Part shown: one piece after another, positions 56,034 to 64,000 of the stretch
How positions within the stretch are numbered: the stretch's first letter is position 1
Layout: each line of letters opens with the position of its first letter
DNA from: Dechloromonas sp.
GTDB lineage: Bacteria > Pseudomonadota > Gammaproteobacteria > Burkholderiales > Rhodocyclaceae
Length of the DNA stretch: 64,000 bases
Direction of reading: 5' to 3'
Assembly: GCA_011391255.1 (NCBI GenBank)
Contig: JAABQV010000011.1
Location: 45,697 to 109,696, forward strand
Notes under the pieces: generated by a model
Told to the model about the DNA's origin: nothing
Databases searched by the model: none
What the model saw: only the letters and a program-made list of their open reading frames with translations
Translations under genes and position numbers: made by a program

Positions 56034-56708
56034 ATGTTTTCTGATTCCGCGTTTCTTGCCCTTTTCCTTGTCGGTCTGCTTGGCGGAACGCATTGCGTCG
56101 GCATGTGCGGCGGCATTGTCGGTGCGCTCTCTCTGGGCGCGCCGGCGCGCTGGTCGATGCATCTGGCCTACAACGCCGGACGCATCATTTCTTATGCGAC
56201 AGCCGGGGCCATCGCCGGTGCGCTGGGCGCCGCCAGTCTGTTGCTTGATGGCCAGGCACCGGTTCGTCTGATCCTCTATTTGCTGGCCAACCTGATGCTG
56301 GTTGCGCTGGGTCTCTACCTGCTTGGTGTGAGCCGCGCTTTGGCTTTCAGCGAACGCGCCGGTCAAAAACTTTGGCGTCACATTCAACCACTGACCCGGC
56401 GTTTTTTGCCGGCACGGACGCTGGCGCAAGCTTTTCCGCTTGGTTTGCTGTGGGGCTGGCTGCCCTGCGGGCTGGTTTATGGTGCGCTGGCGACGGCCTT
56501 GAGCGCTGGTTCGGCGGAGCGCGGGGCGTTGATGATGCTGAGTTTTGGTCTTGGCACATTGCCTAATTTACTGCTTGCCGGCATTCTGCTGGCGCGGTTG
56601 AATGAATTTGTGCGTTTGCCGGCGGTGCGTATTTTTTCCGGTGCGCTGGTGCTAGGCTTCGGGCTTTACGGTTTGCTTGGCGTCATGCGTTTATTGGGCT
56701 GGGTTTAG
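56034..56708 (+). CDS. TauE/SafE-like membrane protein (UreH-domain type)
   Basis: A 224-residue protein with about six membrane helices of the sulfite exporter TauE/SafE superfamily, in the subgroup starting FLVGLLGGTHCVGMCGGIVGAL, with a second LLWGWLPCGLVYGAL motif. These cysteine-containing proteins often lie beside copper ATPase and cbb3-oxidase assembly genes and are thought to help copper or cytochrome assembly. The frame is open from a TTG at 56016, but ATG 56034 gives a clean hydrophobic start. The USP-copA-chaperone genes follow. Confidence 0.8.
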   Translation: MFSDSAFLALFLVGLLGGTHCVGMCGGIVGALSLGAPARWSMHLAYNAGRIISYATAGAIAGALGAASLLLDGQAPVRLILYLLANLMLVALGLYLLGVSRALAFSERAGQKLWRHIQPLTRRFLPARTLAQAFPLGLLWGWLPCGLVYGALATALSAGSAERGALMMLSFGLGTLPNLLLAGILLARLNEFVRLPAVRIFSGALVLGFGLYGLLGVMRLLGWV

Positions 56709-56719
56709 GAGAGATACGG

Positions 56720-57151
56720 ATGAGCATGAAAATTTTGTTGGCAGTCGATGGCTCCGAATGTTCGCTGCGTGCCGTCGATCATTTGGTGTCTCATGTGGCC
56801 TGGTTTCGCGATGTGCCGGAAATCCATCTTCTGCACGTCCATCCGCCGGTACCCATCGGCCGCGTGCAGTCACATATCGGCAAGGACACCCTGCATGAGT
56901 ATTACCGCGAAGAAAGCCAGCTGCAGCTGACGCCGGTGCAGGCCAGACTCGATGCGGCCGGGCGCTTTCATACAACGCACATCCACGTCGGCCAGCCGGC
57001 TGAAATCATTGCCAAGATGGCCAACGATCTGCACTGTGATCTGATTATCTTGGGTACGCATGGGCGCGGCGCGCTGGCTGGCATGGTGATGGGTTCGGTG
57101 GTGACCCGCGTCCTGCATCTGGCGACTTGCCCGGTAATGCTGGTCAAGTGA
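56720..57151 (+). CDS. Universal stress protein (UspA family)
   Basis: A 143-residue USP (MKILLAVDGSECSLRAVDHL at the start) with the ATP-binding end LGTHGRGALAGMVMGSVVTRVLHLATCPVMLVK. It lies 11 bases after the TauE-like gene and its stop overlaps the copA GTG start. A GGAGAG ribosome-binding site is present. It is the second USP in the window and is not closely similar to the first. Confidence 0.92.
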   Translation: MSMKILLAVDGSECSLRAVDHLVSHVAWFRDVPEIHLLHVHPPVPIGRVQSHIGKDTLHEYYREESQLQLTPVQARLDAAGRFHTTHIHVGQPAEIIAKMANDLHCDLIILGTHGRGALAGMVMGSVVTRVLHLATCPVMLVK

Positions 57152-59316
57152 GCGAGGTTGATGCCGGTCGTGTAGTTGAGTTTTCGATAGGCGGCATGAC
57201 TTGTGCCGCCTGTTCGGCGCGTCTTGAAAAGGTGCTTAACCGCAAGCCGGGGATGCAGGCCAATGTCAATCTGGCTGCCGAGCGGGCGCGAGTTCGACTT
57301 TCCGGCGCTACTGACGAAGCGGCAGTCATTGAAGCCGTTGCTAAAGCTGGATTTTCGGCAAAAGTGGTTGACGGACAAACCCGCGAACGTGAAAAAGCCG
57401 AGAAATTGCGCGTTTACCGCAGCGATATTCAGCGCTTCTGGATCGCCGTTGCGCTGACGCTACCCTTGGTCGGGCAGATGTTTTTCATGTTTGGTGAGCA
57501 TGGCCATCACAATGAGTTGCCACGCTGGTTCCAATTGGCTCTGGCGACGCCGGTACAGTTCTGGATCGGCTGGCGATTTTACGATGGTGGCTGGAAGGCA
57601 TTGCGCGGTGGCGGTGCCAACATGGATGTTCTGGTCGCTCTGGGTACCAGCATGGCCTGGGGTTTCTCGGCGGTAGTGACGGTGCTTGGCCTCGATCAGT
57701 ATGTTTATTTTGAAGGCGCAGCGGCGGTTATTACCCTGGTGTTGATGGGTAAATTGCTCGAAGCTGGCGCCAAGGCAAAGACCTCGGAAGCGATTGAAGC
57801 ACTGATTCGCCTGCAGCCGAAAACTGCCCGCGTCGAGCGCGATGGTCAGTGGCTTGAGGTGCCGGTTGATGCCTTGATGCCGGGTGATATCTTCATGGTG
57901 CGTGCCGGCGAGAGTGTGCCGGTTGATGGCGAGGTGCTTGAGGGAGATTCGAGCATCAATGAGGCGATGTTGACCGGGGAGAGTATGCCGGTCGGCAAAA
58001 AAGCCGGCGACAAGGTCTTTGCGGCAACCGCCAACAGCCAGGGTGCGCTGCGTTGCCGGGCGACGGGGGTGGGCGAACAGACTCTGCTGGCCGGTATTAT
58101 CCGTATGGTTGGTGAGGCGCAAGGCTCGAAGGCACCGGTGCAGCGGCTGGCGGATCGTATTTCAGCTGTCTTCGTGCCGGTAGTCTGCGCCATTGCGCTG
58201 CTGACCTTTGCCGGTTGGTGGATTTACTCGGGACAGCTGGCCGAGGCTTTGATCAATGCGGTGGCGGTACTGGTCATTGCCTGTCCGTGCGCACTCGGTT
58301 TGGCGACGCCAACGGCAATCATGGTTGGCACCGGGCAGGGCGCCCGCGCCGGTATTCTGGTGCGCAATGCTGAGGCGCTGGAGCGTGCGGAACGGATCAA
58401 TATCCTTGCTGTTGATAAGACCGGCACGCTGACTGAAGGCCGGCCGCAGGTCACCGATGTGATTGCGCTGGCGGCATCCGAGAGCGAAGCCCTGAGTTTG
58501 GCGGCGGCTCTTGAGCAGGGATCGGAGCACCCGTTGGCGCGGGCCATTTTGGCGCGTGTCGCGGTCGACGGCGAAAACGTAACCAATTTTTTCGCGCACG
58601 CCGGGCGCGGGGTGAGCGGCGAAATAAACGGGCGCAAGATGCGTTTGGGCGCGCCGGACTGGCTGGGTGCAGCAGCCGACGAGCGGGTGCTGGCCTTGCA
58701 GTCAGCAGGGAAAACGACGGTTGTGCTGGCTGATGATGATCAGATTTTGGCAATTATTGGTATTGCTGATGCGCTACGTCCGAGTTCCCGGCAGGCGATC
58801 CAGCGCTTGCGGGCGAAGGGTATCCGGGTCGTTATGTTGACCGGCGATAATGCCGCAACGGCAGCGACGATCGCCCGTCAGGCCGGCATTGATGAGTTCC
58901 GTGCCGGCATCCTCCCTGGCGACAAGGCGGCGGCGGTTGCCGAGTTGAAAGCCGCCGGCGGCTTGGTGGCGATGGTTGGTGACGGCATCAACGATGCGCC
59001 GGCTTTGGCGGCCGCCGATGTCAGCTTTGCGATTGGTGCCGGTTCCGATGCGGCGGTTGAAGCGGCTGATTTGACCTTGATTCGCAGCGATCTGAACGGG
59101 GTTGTTGATGCGATTGATTTGTCGCACGCGACGCTGAGCAAGATTCGCCAGAATTTGTTTTTTGCCTTTATTTACAATATTTTGGGCATCCCGTTGGCAG
59201 CTCTAGGCATGCTTAATCCGGTTTTTGCCGGGGCAGCGATGGCGATGAGTTCGGTGTCGGTGGTCTCAAATTCGCTATTATTGAAGCGCTGGCGGCCGTT
59301 TATGTACAAGGAGTAG
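57148..59316 (+). CDS. copA: Copper-translocating P1B-type ATPase
   Basis: A 722-residue heavy-metal ATPase. One N-terminal HMA domain (GMTCAACSARLEKVL) is followed by eight membrane helices, the Cu+ site C379-P-C381 in CPCALGLATP, the phosphorylated Asp423 in DKTGTLTEG, the SEHPLA histidine-proline motif and GDGINDAPAL. The last helix has MAMSSVSVVSNS, the copper-specific pattern of CopA. The GTG at 57148 overlaps the USP stop (GTGA) and was chosen over an upstream TTG. It pumps Cu+ out of the cytoplasm, for detoxification or for oxidase assembly. Confidence 0.94.
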   Translation: MSEVDAGRVVEFSIGGMTCAACSARLEKVLNRKPGMQANVNLAAERARVRLSGATDEAAVIEAVAKAGFSAKVVDGQTREREKAEKLRVYRSDIQRFWIAVALTLPLVGQMFFMFGEHGHHNELPRWFQLALATPVQFWIGWRFYDGGWKALRGGGANMDVLVALGTSMAWGFSAVVTVLGLDQYVYFEGAAAVITLVLMGKLLEAGAKAKTSEAIEALIRLQPKTARVERDGQWLEVPVDALMPGDIFMVRAGESVPVDGEVLEGDSSINEAMLTGESMPVGKKAGDKVFAATANSQGALRCRATGVGEQTLLAGIIRMVGEAQGSKAPVQRLADRISAVFVPVVCAIALLTFAGWWIYSGQLAEALINAVAVLVIACPCALGLATPTAIMVGTGQGARAGILVRNAEALERAERINILAVDKTGTLTEGRPQVTDVIALAASESEALSLAAALEQGSEHPLARAILARVAVDGENVTNFFAHAGRGVSGEINGRKMRLGAPDWLGAAADERVLALQSAGKTTVVLADDDQILAIIGIADALRPSSRQAIQRLRAKGIRVVMLTGDNAATAATIARQAGIDEFRAGILPGDKAAAVAELKAAGGLVAMVGDGINDAPALAAADVSFAIGAGSDAAVEAADLTLIRSDLNGVVDAIDLSHATLSKIRQNLFFAFIYNILGIPLAALGMLNPVFAGAAMAMSSVSVVSNSLLLKRWRPFMYKE

Positions 59317-59319
59317 GCA

Positions 59320-59526
59320 ATGGAAAATACGGTGATTAAAGTGGGTGGCATGAGTTGCCAGGGTTGCGTCAAAAATATTACCGGGGTTTTGAGCGCCTTG
59401 AGTGGTGTGGCGAGCGCCGAGGTTTCGTTGGAGGCCGCTGAAGCGCGCGTCGGTTATGATCCGCAAACGGTTTCACGAGCAGCTTTGCTCGAAGCGATTG
59501 AAGACGCCGGGTTTGACGCTGAATAA
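59320..59526 (+). CDS. copZ: Copper chaperone, heavy-metal-associated domain protein
   Basis: A 68-residue single HMA domain with the metal-binding motif GGMSCQGC (about residues 9-16) and the C-terminal EAIEDAGFDAE typical of Atx1/CopZ proteins. It starts three bases after the copA stop. It would hand Cu+ to CopA in the cytoplasm. Confidence 0.92.
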   Translation: MENTVIKVGGMSCQGCVKNITGVLSALSGVASAEVSLEAAEARVGYDPQTVSRAALLEAIEDAGFDAE

Positions 59527-59542
59527 TTTAGAGAGGATGCCC

Positions 59543-60589
59543 GTGGGCAACGAAAATATCAGACTGACACAGCTTTCACATGGCGGCGGTTGCGGTTGCA
59601 AAATCGCCCCCGACATCCTGCAAAAGATATTGGCCGGTTCCGCCGGCGGCATCATCCCGCCGCAGTTGCTGGTCGGGACGGAGAGTAGCGACGACGCGGC
59701 GGTATATGAAATTAACCCGCAGCAGGCAATAGTCGCGACCACCGATTTCTTTATGCCGATTGTCGATGACCCTTACGATTTTGGTCGAATCGCGGCGACC
59801 AATGCGATTTCCGACGTTTATGCGATGGGCGGAACGCCACTCTTCGCCCTGGCGCTGGTCGGTATGCCGGTCAGCGTTTTGCCGGTGGAAACCATCGCCA
59901 GGATTCTGGCGGGCGGGGAGTCTGTTTGCCGGGCAGCCGGTATCCCGATTGCTGGCGGGCACACGATAGACTCGGTTGAGCCGATTTACGGTCTGGTCGC
60001 CATCGGCATCGTCAATCCCCAACATCTTCGGCGAAACTCATCGGCCAAGGCAGGTGACAAGCTGATTCTCGGTAAGGCTTTGGGCGTTGGTGTCTACAGC
60101 GCTGCGCTGAAAAAAGACCAGTTGCAAGAATCGGATTACGAGGCAATGATCGCCAGCACCACCCAGCTCAATACGCCGGGCCCGTTGCTGGGTTGCCTGA
60201 ATGGCGTTCATGCGGTGACCGACGTCACCGGTTTTGGCCTGCTCGGCCATCTGATGGAGGTCTGCAAGGGGAGCGGATTACGGGCGCGGGTTGATTTTTC
60301 CCATTTGCCGATGTTGCCGAGGGCGGTTGAGCTTGCCGGGGCAGGTTACGTGACAGGTGCCTCCGGGCGAAACTGGAATAGCCTCAAGCAGAACGTCAAG
60401 CTGGGCACCGGTATCGGCGATGTCGAGCAGGCCTTGCTGACCGATCCGCAAACCTCTGGCGGGCTGCTGGTTTCCTGCTCGCCCGATAGTGTTACCGAGG
60501 TGCTCTCCATCTTCCTGCAGCAGGGCTTTAGTCATGTTTCGGTGATTGGTGAGCTGACGGCCGGGGAATTTGGTGTAGACGTCCTGTAA
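59543..60589 (+). CDS. selD: Selenide, water dikinase (selenophosphate synthase)
   Basis: A 348-residue enzyme that makes selenophosphate from selenide and ATP for selenocysteine and 2-selenouridine. The active-site pair falls at Cys17 and Lys20 (GGGCGCKIAP), the E. coli numbering, if the GTG at 59543 is the start. That GTG also has a GAGAGG ribosome-binding site six bases upstream, whereas the ATG at 59537 abuts it. The catalytic residue is Cys, not Sec. No selA, selB, selU or tRNA-Sec gene is seen in the window. Confidence 0.93.
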   Translation: MGNENIRLTQLSHGGGCGCKIAPDILQKILAGSAGGIIPPQLLVGTESSDDAAVYEINPQQAIVATTDFFMPIVDDPYDFGRIAATNAISDVYAMGGTPLFALALVGMPVSVLPVETIARILAGGESVCRAAGIPIAGGHTIDSVEPIYGLVAIGIVNPQHLRRNSSAKAGDKLILGKALGVGVYSAALKKDQLQESDYEAMIASTTQLNTPGPLLGCLNGVHAVTDVTGFGLLGHLMEVCKGSGLRARVDFSHLPMLPRAVELAGAGYVTGASGRNWNSLKQNVKLGTGIGDVEQALLTDPQTSGGLLVSCSPDSVTEVLSIFLQQGFSHVSVIGELTAGEFGVDVL

Positions 60590-60610
60590 GCTTTTAAATC
60601 GGATGGGAAA

Positions 60611-62194
60611 ATGCTGATGCGATATTTTCAGATCCTGCTATTGATCTTTGGTGTGCTCACCCTGAATGGGGTACAGGCGAAGACGCCGGCTGTGCCGGAA
60701 GCGGTTCTGAGCTTTGCCAACCGGGATATTGCGGTTTTGCGTACCTCGGCGCAGGGTTCAACGCCCGAGATGCGCGCCCGCCGCATTCATGAGCGCATGC
60801 GCCAGCTTGCTCAAGCCGAATTGGCCAAGCCGGTAGCCAAAGCACATGTTACGGTCGACGAGCGAAAAGGCTATCTTTTTACGATCGGTGATCAGCAGCT
60901 CTTCGTCCTCTACGAGGCCGATCGTGACGCCGAAAGCCGGCAAACGCTTGATGATGCTGCGGCGCAGGTTGAAGCGCGACTAAAAGAGGCAATTGAGGTT
61001 TATCTCGCCTCGACTTCCAGCGATACCTTACTGCGCGGCCTGGTCAAGTCGCTGCTTGCCTCGTTGGTCGCGCTGGTTCTGCTCTGGTCGATTCTGCGTG
61101 CTGCCCGTGTTCTGCTTGATCGCATGCATCAGCGTCTCGGGCAGGCGCGTGAAGACTCCAAGCTGCGCTGGGCGAGCCAGCTATGGCTGCTGATTTTGCG
61201 CTTTACCCAGTTGGTGATGGCCTTTTTGTGGATCGCTGTGGCTTATCTATGGGGCATGTATGTCCTTGGCAGCTTTCCACTGACACAGCCGTTTGCCGAC
61301 CGCTTATCCGGCTTCCTGTTCGACTTGCTGCACAGCTTGGGCACCGGCGCTATTGCTGCCTTGCCCGGCATGGTGACAGTTGCCGTTGTTTTGTTCCTGA
61401 CCAAAGCGGTAAATGATGTGGTCGGCAATGTGTTCAACAACATTGTTCAAGGGACGTCGATTGTTCCTGGCGTCCATCGTGAGACCGCCGGTGCGACGCG
61501 GCGTATTGTCAGCGTCTTGATCTGGGGCTTCGGCATCGCTATCGCTTATCCCTACCTGCCGCTGGCTGAGAGCGAATCCTTCAAGGGTCTCTCGGTGATG
61601 TTCGGCTTCATGCTGACTTTGGGTTCGGCGGGCATCGTGACGCAAATGATGAGTGGCCTGGTGCTGATCTACTCGCGGGCGCTCAAGGTTGGTGATTTTG
61701 TTTGCATCGGTGAGGTCACCGGGGTGGTCAAAGAAACCGGCGTCTTGTCGACCAAGATCATCAATATGCGCAACGAAGAAGTGACGATTCCCAACGCCGT
61801 TCTGGTGGGCAATCCGATCAAGAATTACACCAGCGGTGCCGACGAAGGGGCGATGGTGTCGACGACGGTGACTATCGGTTACGACACCCCGTGGCGGCAG
61901 GTTGAAGCGATGCTGGTCAATGCGGCGGAACTAACCTCGGGCGTGCGCAAAACGCCCAAGCCTTTTGTCGCGCAAAAGGCCTTGCAGGATTTCTATGTTG
62001 AATACGAGTTGTTCATCCAGCTTGACCGCCCACTCGGACGGGTTCGCATCCTTTCCGAATTACACGGCAATATCCAGGATGAGTTCAACACCCATGGCGT
62101 ACAGATCATGTCGCCGCATTTTGTCTTGCAACCAAAGAATAATGTGTTGGTGAGCAAGGAGAACTGGTTTGCCGATCCGGCGAACAAGCCTTGA
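60611..62194 (+). CDS. MscS-family mechanosensitive channel with signal peptide
   Basis: A 527-residue protein. A signal peptide (to about VQA at residue 24) precedes a periplasmic domain (about 25-135), four or five membrane helices, and the MscS pore and beta domain (GSAGIVTQMMSGLVLIYSRA; VGDFVCIGEVTGVV; EEVTIPNAVLVGNPIKNYT). It should open on osmotic downshock. The gene follows selD by 21 bases but is functionally unrelated. Confidence 0.88.
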   Translation: MLMRYFQILLLIFGVLTLNGVQAKTPAVPEAVLSFANRDIAVLRTSAQGSTPEMRARRIHERMRQLAQAELAKPVAKAHVTVDERKGYLFTIGDQQLFVLYEADRDAESRQTLDDAAAQVEARLKEAIEVYLASTSSDTLLRGLVKSLLASLVALVLLWSILRAARVLLDRMHQRLGQAREDSKLRWASQLWLLILRFTQLVMAFLWIAVAYLWGMYVLGSFPLTQPFADRLSGFLFDLLHSLGTGAIAALPGMVTVAVVLFLTKAVNDVVGNVFNNIVQGTSIVPGVHRETAGATRRIVSVLIWGFGIAIAYPYLPLAESESFKGLSVMFGFMLTLGSAGIVTQMMSGLVLIYSRALKVGDFVCIGEVTGVVKETGVLSTKIINMRNEEVTIPNAVLVGNPIKNYTSGADEGAMVSTTVTIGYDTPWRQVEAMLVNAAELTSGVRKTPKPFVAQKALQDFYVEYELFIQLDRPLGRVRILSELHGNIQDEFNTHGVQIMSPHFVLQPKNNVLVSKENWFADPANKP

Positions 62195-62199
62195 TGGCC

Positions 62200-62403
62200 T
62201 TATGTCCTTGATTTTTTTCCGGCTTTGCTCGGCTTGCTACCGACATTTGCTTGTCGCAGACACTCATGAGCGCAGCTTGCGCAACGCCCGCAATCCTGAG
62301 TAACGCCGAGTTCGCGGCGCAGGTCGCGCAGGGTACGGGCACCACCTTGGGCGGCTTCACGAATCTGGCTGTCGGTGACTGCATTGCAAACACAAACGTA
62401 CAT
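62200..62403 (-). CDS. bfd: Bacterioferritin-associated ferredoxin
   Basis: A 67-residue [2Fe-2S] protein with ligands C4, C6, C38 and C41 (MYVCVCNAVT ... DCGRC), the Bfd pattern. It delivers electrons that reduce and release iron stored in bacterioferritin. Two Fur-box-like sites lie 29-69 bases upstream, matching induction at low iron. The bacterioferritin genes follow to the right on the same strand but behind a terminator. Confidence 0.94.
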   Translation of the reverse strand: MYVCVCNAVTDSQIREAAQGGARTLRDLRRELGVTQDCGRCASCAHECLRQANVGSKPSKAGKKSRT

Positions 62404-62431
62404 GAAAGGCTCCGTTGCTTCCGAGCAAAGA

Positions 62432-62472
62432 TGAGAATAATTCTTATTTTATGTAAATGAGAATAGATGTCA
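62432..62472 (-). promoter_or_regulatory. Tandem Fur-box-like sites upstream of bfd
   Basis: TGAGAAT-A-ATTCTTA (62432-62446) matches most positions of the 7-1-7 Fur consensus. A weaker second site begins TGAGAAT-A at 62458-62472, 26 bases away. They cover the probable bfd promoter region. Confidence 0.75.
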
Positions 62473-62493
62473 ATAATTTTGTCTGATCTGGGC

Positions 62494-62525
62494 CAAAAAA
62501 ACCCGCAGCAAGGGCCGCGGGTTTT
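62494..62525 (-). terminator. Intrinsic terminator after the bacterioferritin genes
   Basis: Reading leftward, AAAACCCGC (62525 down to 62517) pairs with GCGGGT (62506 down to 62501) and is followed by a run of seven T residues. It lies 18 bases after the bfr stop and separates the bacterioferritin genes from bfd. Confidence 0.85.
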
Positions 62526-62542
62526 AAATTCGAAAGTCTGCC

Positions 62543-63028
62543 TTAGTCAGCATCCGGTTTCATGTGGGCTTGCAGGTAGTTGGGTAGCGAGACACTTATG
62601 ATCAGGCTCTGCTGGGTCTCCAGCCAGTCGATGGCTTTTTCGCAATGCTCGAGTAACTCTTCGAGCAAGTCGCGGCTGACGTAATCCTGTAATTCTTCGC
62701 ACAGTGCAATGCTGTCGATCAGCAGTGGCCGCTGGATTTCGCGTTCGTATTTGAGATCGCCCTCCAGACATTCAACAACATGCTCGCCGATCATCAGCTT
62801 GCCCAGGTTTTGCAGGTTGGGCAGGCCTTCGAGGAAGAGCACGCGCTCGATCACTTCGTCGGCTTCCCTCATGACGCGGATCGACTGCTTGTACTGGTAA
62901 TCGTTGAGCTTCTCCAGCCCCCAGTTACGGAACATACGGGCGTGCAGGAAATACTGGTTGATTGCGGTCAACTCGTTTTTTAGCACCTTATTCAGGGCTT
63001 CGATGACTTTCTTATCGCCTTTCATCAT
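62543..63028 (-). CDS. bfr: Bacterioferritin, heme-binding subunit with degenerate ferroxidase site
   Basis: A 161-residue bacterioferritin. The heme ligand Met52 is kept (RVMREAD; number from the second Met). Ferroxidase ligand E18 and E94 are present, but E51 is Val, H54 is Glu, and by alignment E127 is Cys and H130 is Ala. So it can bind heme between subunits but should not oxidise iron itself. The partner gene upstream has the opposite pattern. A copy of the dispersed word lies at 62962-62972 on this gene's strand. The end [17 protein letters not shown] is family-typical. Confidence 0.92.
   Translation of the reverse strand: MMKGDKKVIEALNKVLKNELTAINQYFLHARMFRNWGLEKLNDYQYKQSIRVMREADEVIERVLFLEGLPNLQNLGKLMIGEHVVECLEGDLKYEREIQRPLLIDSIALCEELQDYVSRDLLEELLEHCEKAIDWLETQQSLIISVSLPNYLQAHMKPDAD
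62962..62972 (-). repeat. Dispersed word GTTGACCGCAA inside bfr
   Basis: An exact 11-base copy on the minus strand, in frame as Leu-Thr-Ala in ELTAINQ. Confidence 0.6.
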
Positions 63029-63034
63029 CGCTCC

Positions 63035-63502
63035 CTAGATCTGGCTTTGCTGATAGTTTTCAAGGCCGACCAGTTCGATCAGCTTTAGCTGCTTTTCGAG
63101 GAAGTAGGCGTGATCCATCTCAGTATCTTCGAGCTGGATACCCAGCATGTCGCGCGTCACATAATCCTGCGCCTTCTCACACGCGGCCATGGCTTTCTTC
63201 AGTTCGCCATCGGTTTTGTATTCATAGGCCAAATCCGACTTGAGCATTTCCGGCACCGATTTCCCGATCTTCATCGTCTCGCGTTTGCTGAGATCAGGCT
63301 TACCTTCGAGAAACAGAACGCGCTGGATGATAGCGCGCGCGTGCTGGCGCTCGTGGTCGGACTCGTGGATGGATTTTTCGGCCAACTGGGTGAGGCCCAT
63401 GTCAGCATATATTTCACCGTGGATCAGGTATTGATCAACTGCAGTCAGTTCACCGGCCAATAGGTCGTTGAGTATATCGATGATTTTTTTGTCGCCCTTC
63501 AT
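63035..63502 (-). CDS. bfr: Bacterioferritin, ferroxidase-active subunit lacking the heme ligand
   Basis: A 155-residue bacterioferritin with all six ferroxidase ligands: E18, E51, H54, E94, and the E-x2-H pair in TEMDHAYF (E128, H131 here). The heme-ligand Met52 is Arg (HERQHAR). It lies six bases upstream of the complementary subunit gene, so the two are co-transcribed and probably form mixed 24-mers, as known for paired Bfr subunits in Neisseria and Magnetospirillum. Confidence 0.93.
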   Translation of the reverse strand: MKGDKKIIDILNDLLAGELTAVDQYLIHGEIYADMGLTQLAEKSIHESDHERQHARAIIQRVLFLEGKPDLSKRETMKIGKSVPEMLKSDLAYEYKTDGELKKAMAACEKAQDYVTRDMLGIQLEDTEMDHAYFLEKQLKLIELVGLENYQQSQI

Positions 63503-63631
63503 AGCGTTCTCCAGAGAAGTTGAGTTCGGGGCTGGCTGGCAGATTTCGGCTGGCTTGCCTAAGTCTGCATTTTAAGTGTGCCCGCTAACGTCGCTGACAT
63601 AGACCGCAATTCGCATAGGAAATTCCCCGGC

Positions 63632-63865
63632 TCAAATCGATATGGCGTTTGGCGAGGGCGGCGGCAAGCGATAAACTGTCGTCTCCGCATTCGGCGCCAG
63701 CGAACCCAGCGCCATGCTCAAAATTGAAATAAACAGGCTGGCGAAAAAAGCCGTCCAGAATCCGGAAATTTTGAAGCCATCGACCAGCCGCTCACGGTCG
63801 TCATTGCTACCGTCGGCAAAGGCGGCGTAAAGGCTGATGGTGAGGATGGCGTTTTCTGGTGTCAT
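63632..63865 (-). pseudogene. Small membrane ORF, apparently a chimeric remnant
   Basis: A 77-residue ORF. Its first 27 residues (AILTISLYAAFADGSNDDRER) look like the start of a TerB-like cytoplasmic domain, while the rest (DGFKISGFWTAFFASLFISI and the following helix) looks like the C-terminal helix of a four-helix phage-holin-family membrane protein. Joining two such ends suggests an internal deletion between two old genes. It has one membrane helix and a proline-rich tail. Both parentage calls are by eye. The last 135 bases of the window hold no gene that I can see. Confidence 0.4.
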
Positions 63866-64000
63866 GGCTGGTCAAGGTCGAGTTGGTATAGCCTGATTGT
63901 ACGGGTGGTCCTTGTGCTTTTACTGTAGGCAACTGTAACGATGGTGGACTCTTATGTGTCATTGCGTGGCATTGCACAAATTGACGTTGCCGACATTTGT

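Overview
The window is chromosomal DNA from a betaproteobacterium, most likely of the order Rhodocyclales (Dechloromonas, Azonexus or Accumulibacter-like). This is inferred from gene content and protein character: a betaproteobacterial nuo operon, a MaoC-Pta fusion, class I PHA synthase, FNR and Dnr-type regulators, a NAD-reducing Hox hydrogenase and hemerythrin/DUF2249 genes. It is not based on a database search. No prophage, CRISPR array, rRNA or tRNA gene was seen.

Layout. 1-8081: the end of the complex I operon (nuoG 3' end through nuoN), closed by an intrinsic terminator. 8142-13662: a NUDIX hydrolase gene, then a leftward operon xseB-ispA-dxs-folE2-trmA (isoprenoid and folate/queuosine precursors, tRNA modification). 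13767-16986: Rieske oxygenase, DMT transporter, SpoIIAA-like protein and sulfurtransferase. 17011-19067: rpsP-rimM-trmD-rplS with a clear promoter and terminator. 19134-19204: a MITE/REP-like element, followed by a hexose-6-phosphate epimerase gene.

20230-31347 is a leftward, tightly coupled sensory cluster: a CarH/LitR-type MerR-B12 regulator, a CheB-CheR-PAS fusion, a PAS hybrid histidine kinase, a heme oxygenase and a bacteriophytochrome with GGDEF-EAL output. Its predicted promoter carries a perfect FNR/Dnr-type palindrome near -41, which suggests that a light-sensing c-di-GMP/chemosensory module is switched on at low oxygen. Next to it is an AdoCbl-dependent ribonucleotide reductase gene with tandem NrdR boxes.

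34681-40303 (leftward): a Dnr-like regulator, acetate kinase and MaoC-phosphotransacetylase, a small tyrosine-phosphatase/kinase-like pair, and fabI. 40545-45679 (rightward): hoxFUYHW, an NAD+-reducing [NiFe] hydrogenase with its protease. 45680-46456: repeats and a BrnT-type toxin-antitoxin pair. 46617-50151: cupin, exported unknown protein, universal stress protein and PHA synthase. 50213-54574: a soluble chemoreceptor-tip protein with an ODP-type diiron MBL protein, then hemerythrin-DUF2249-NnrS-like genes behind an FNR-type site, and divergent fnr/hemN sharing one FNR box. 56034-62194: TauE-like protein, universal stress protein, copper ATPase and chaperone, selD, MscS channel. 62200-63502: Fur-box-associated bfd and two complementary bacterioferritin subunits. 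The end holds a small, probably chimeric, ORF.

The theme of the accessory genes is life at changing oxygen: FNR-type sites precede four transcription units (photosensory operon, Dnr-like regulator, hemerythrin operon, hemN/fnr), and hydrogen, acetate, PHA and NO/O2 handling genes surround them. Across the window a short word, GTTGACCGCAA, occurs seven times on both strands. In two intergenic hairpins it is paired with an inverted copy or an A-tract arm. This resembles DNA uptake sequences of other bacteria and is the most novel-looking signal here.
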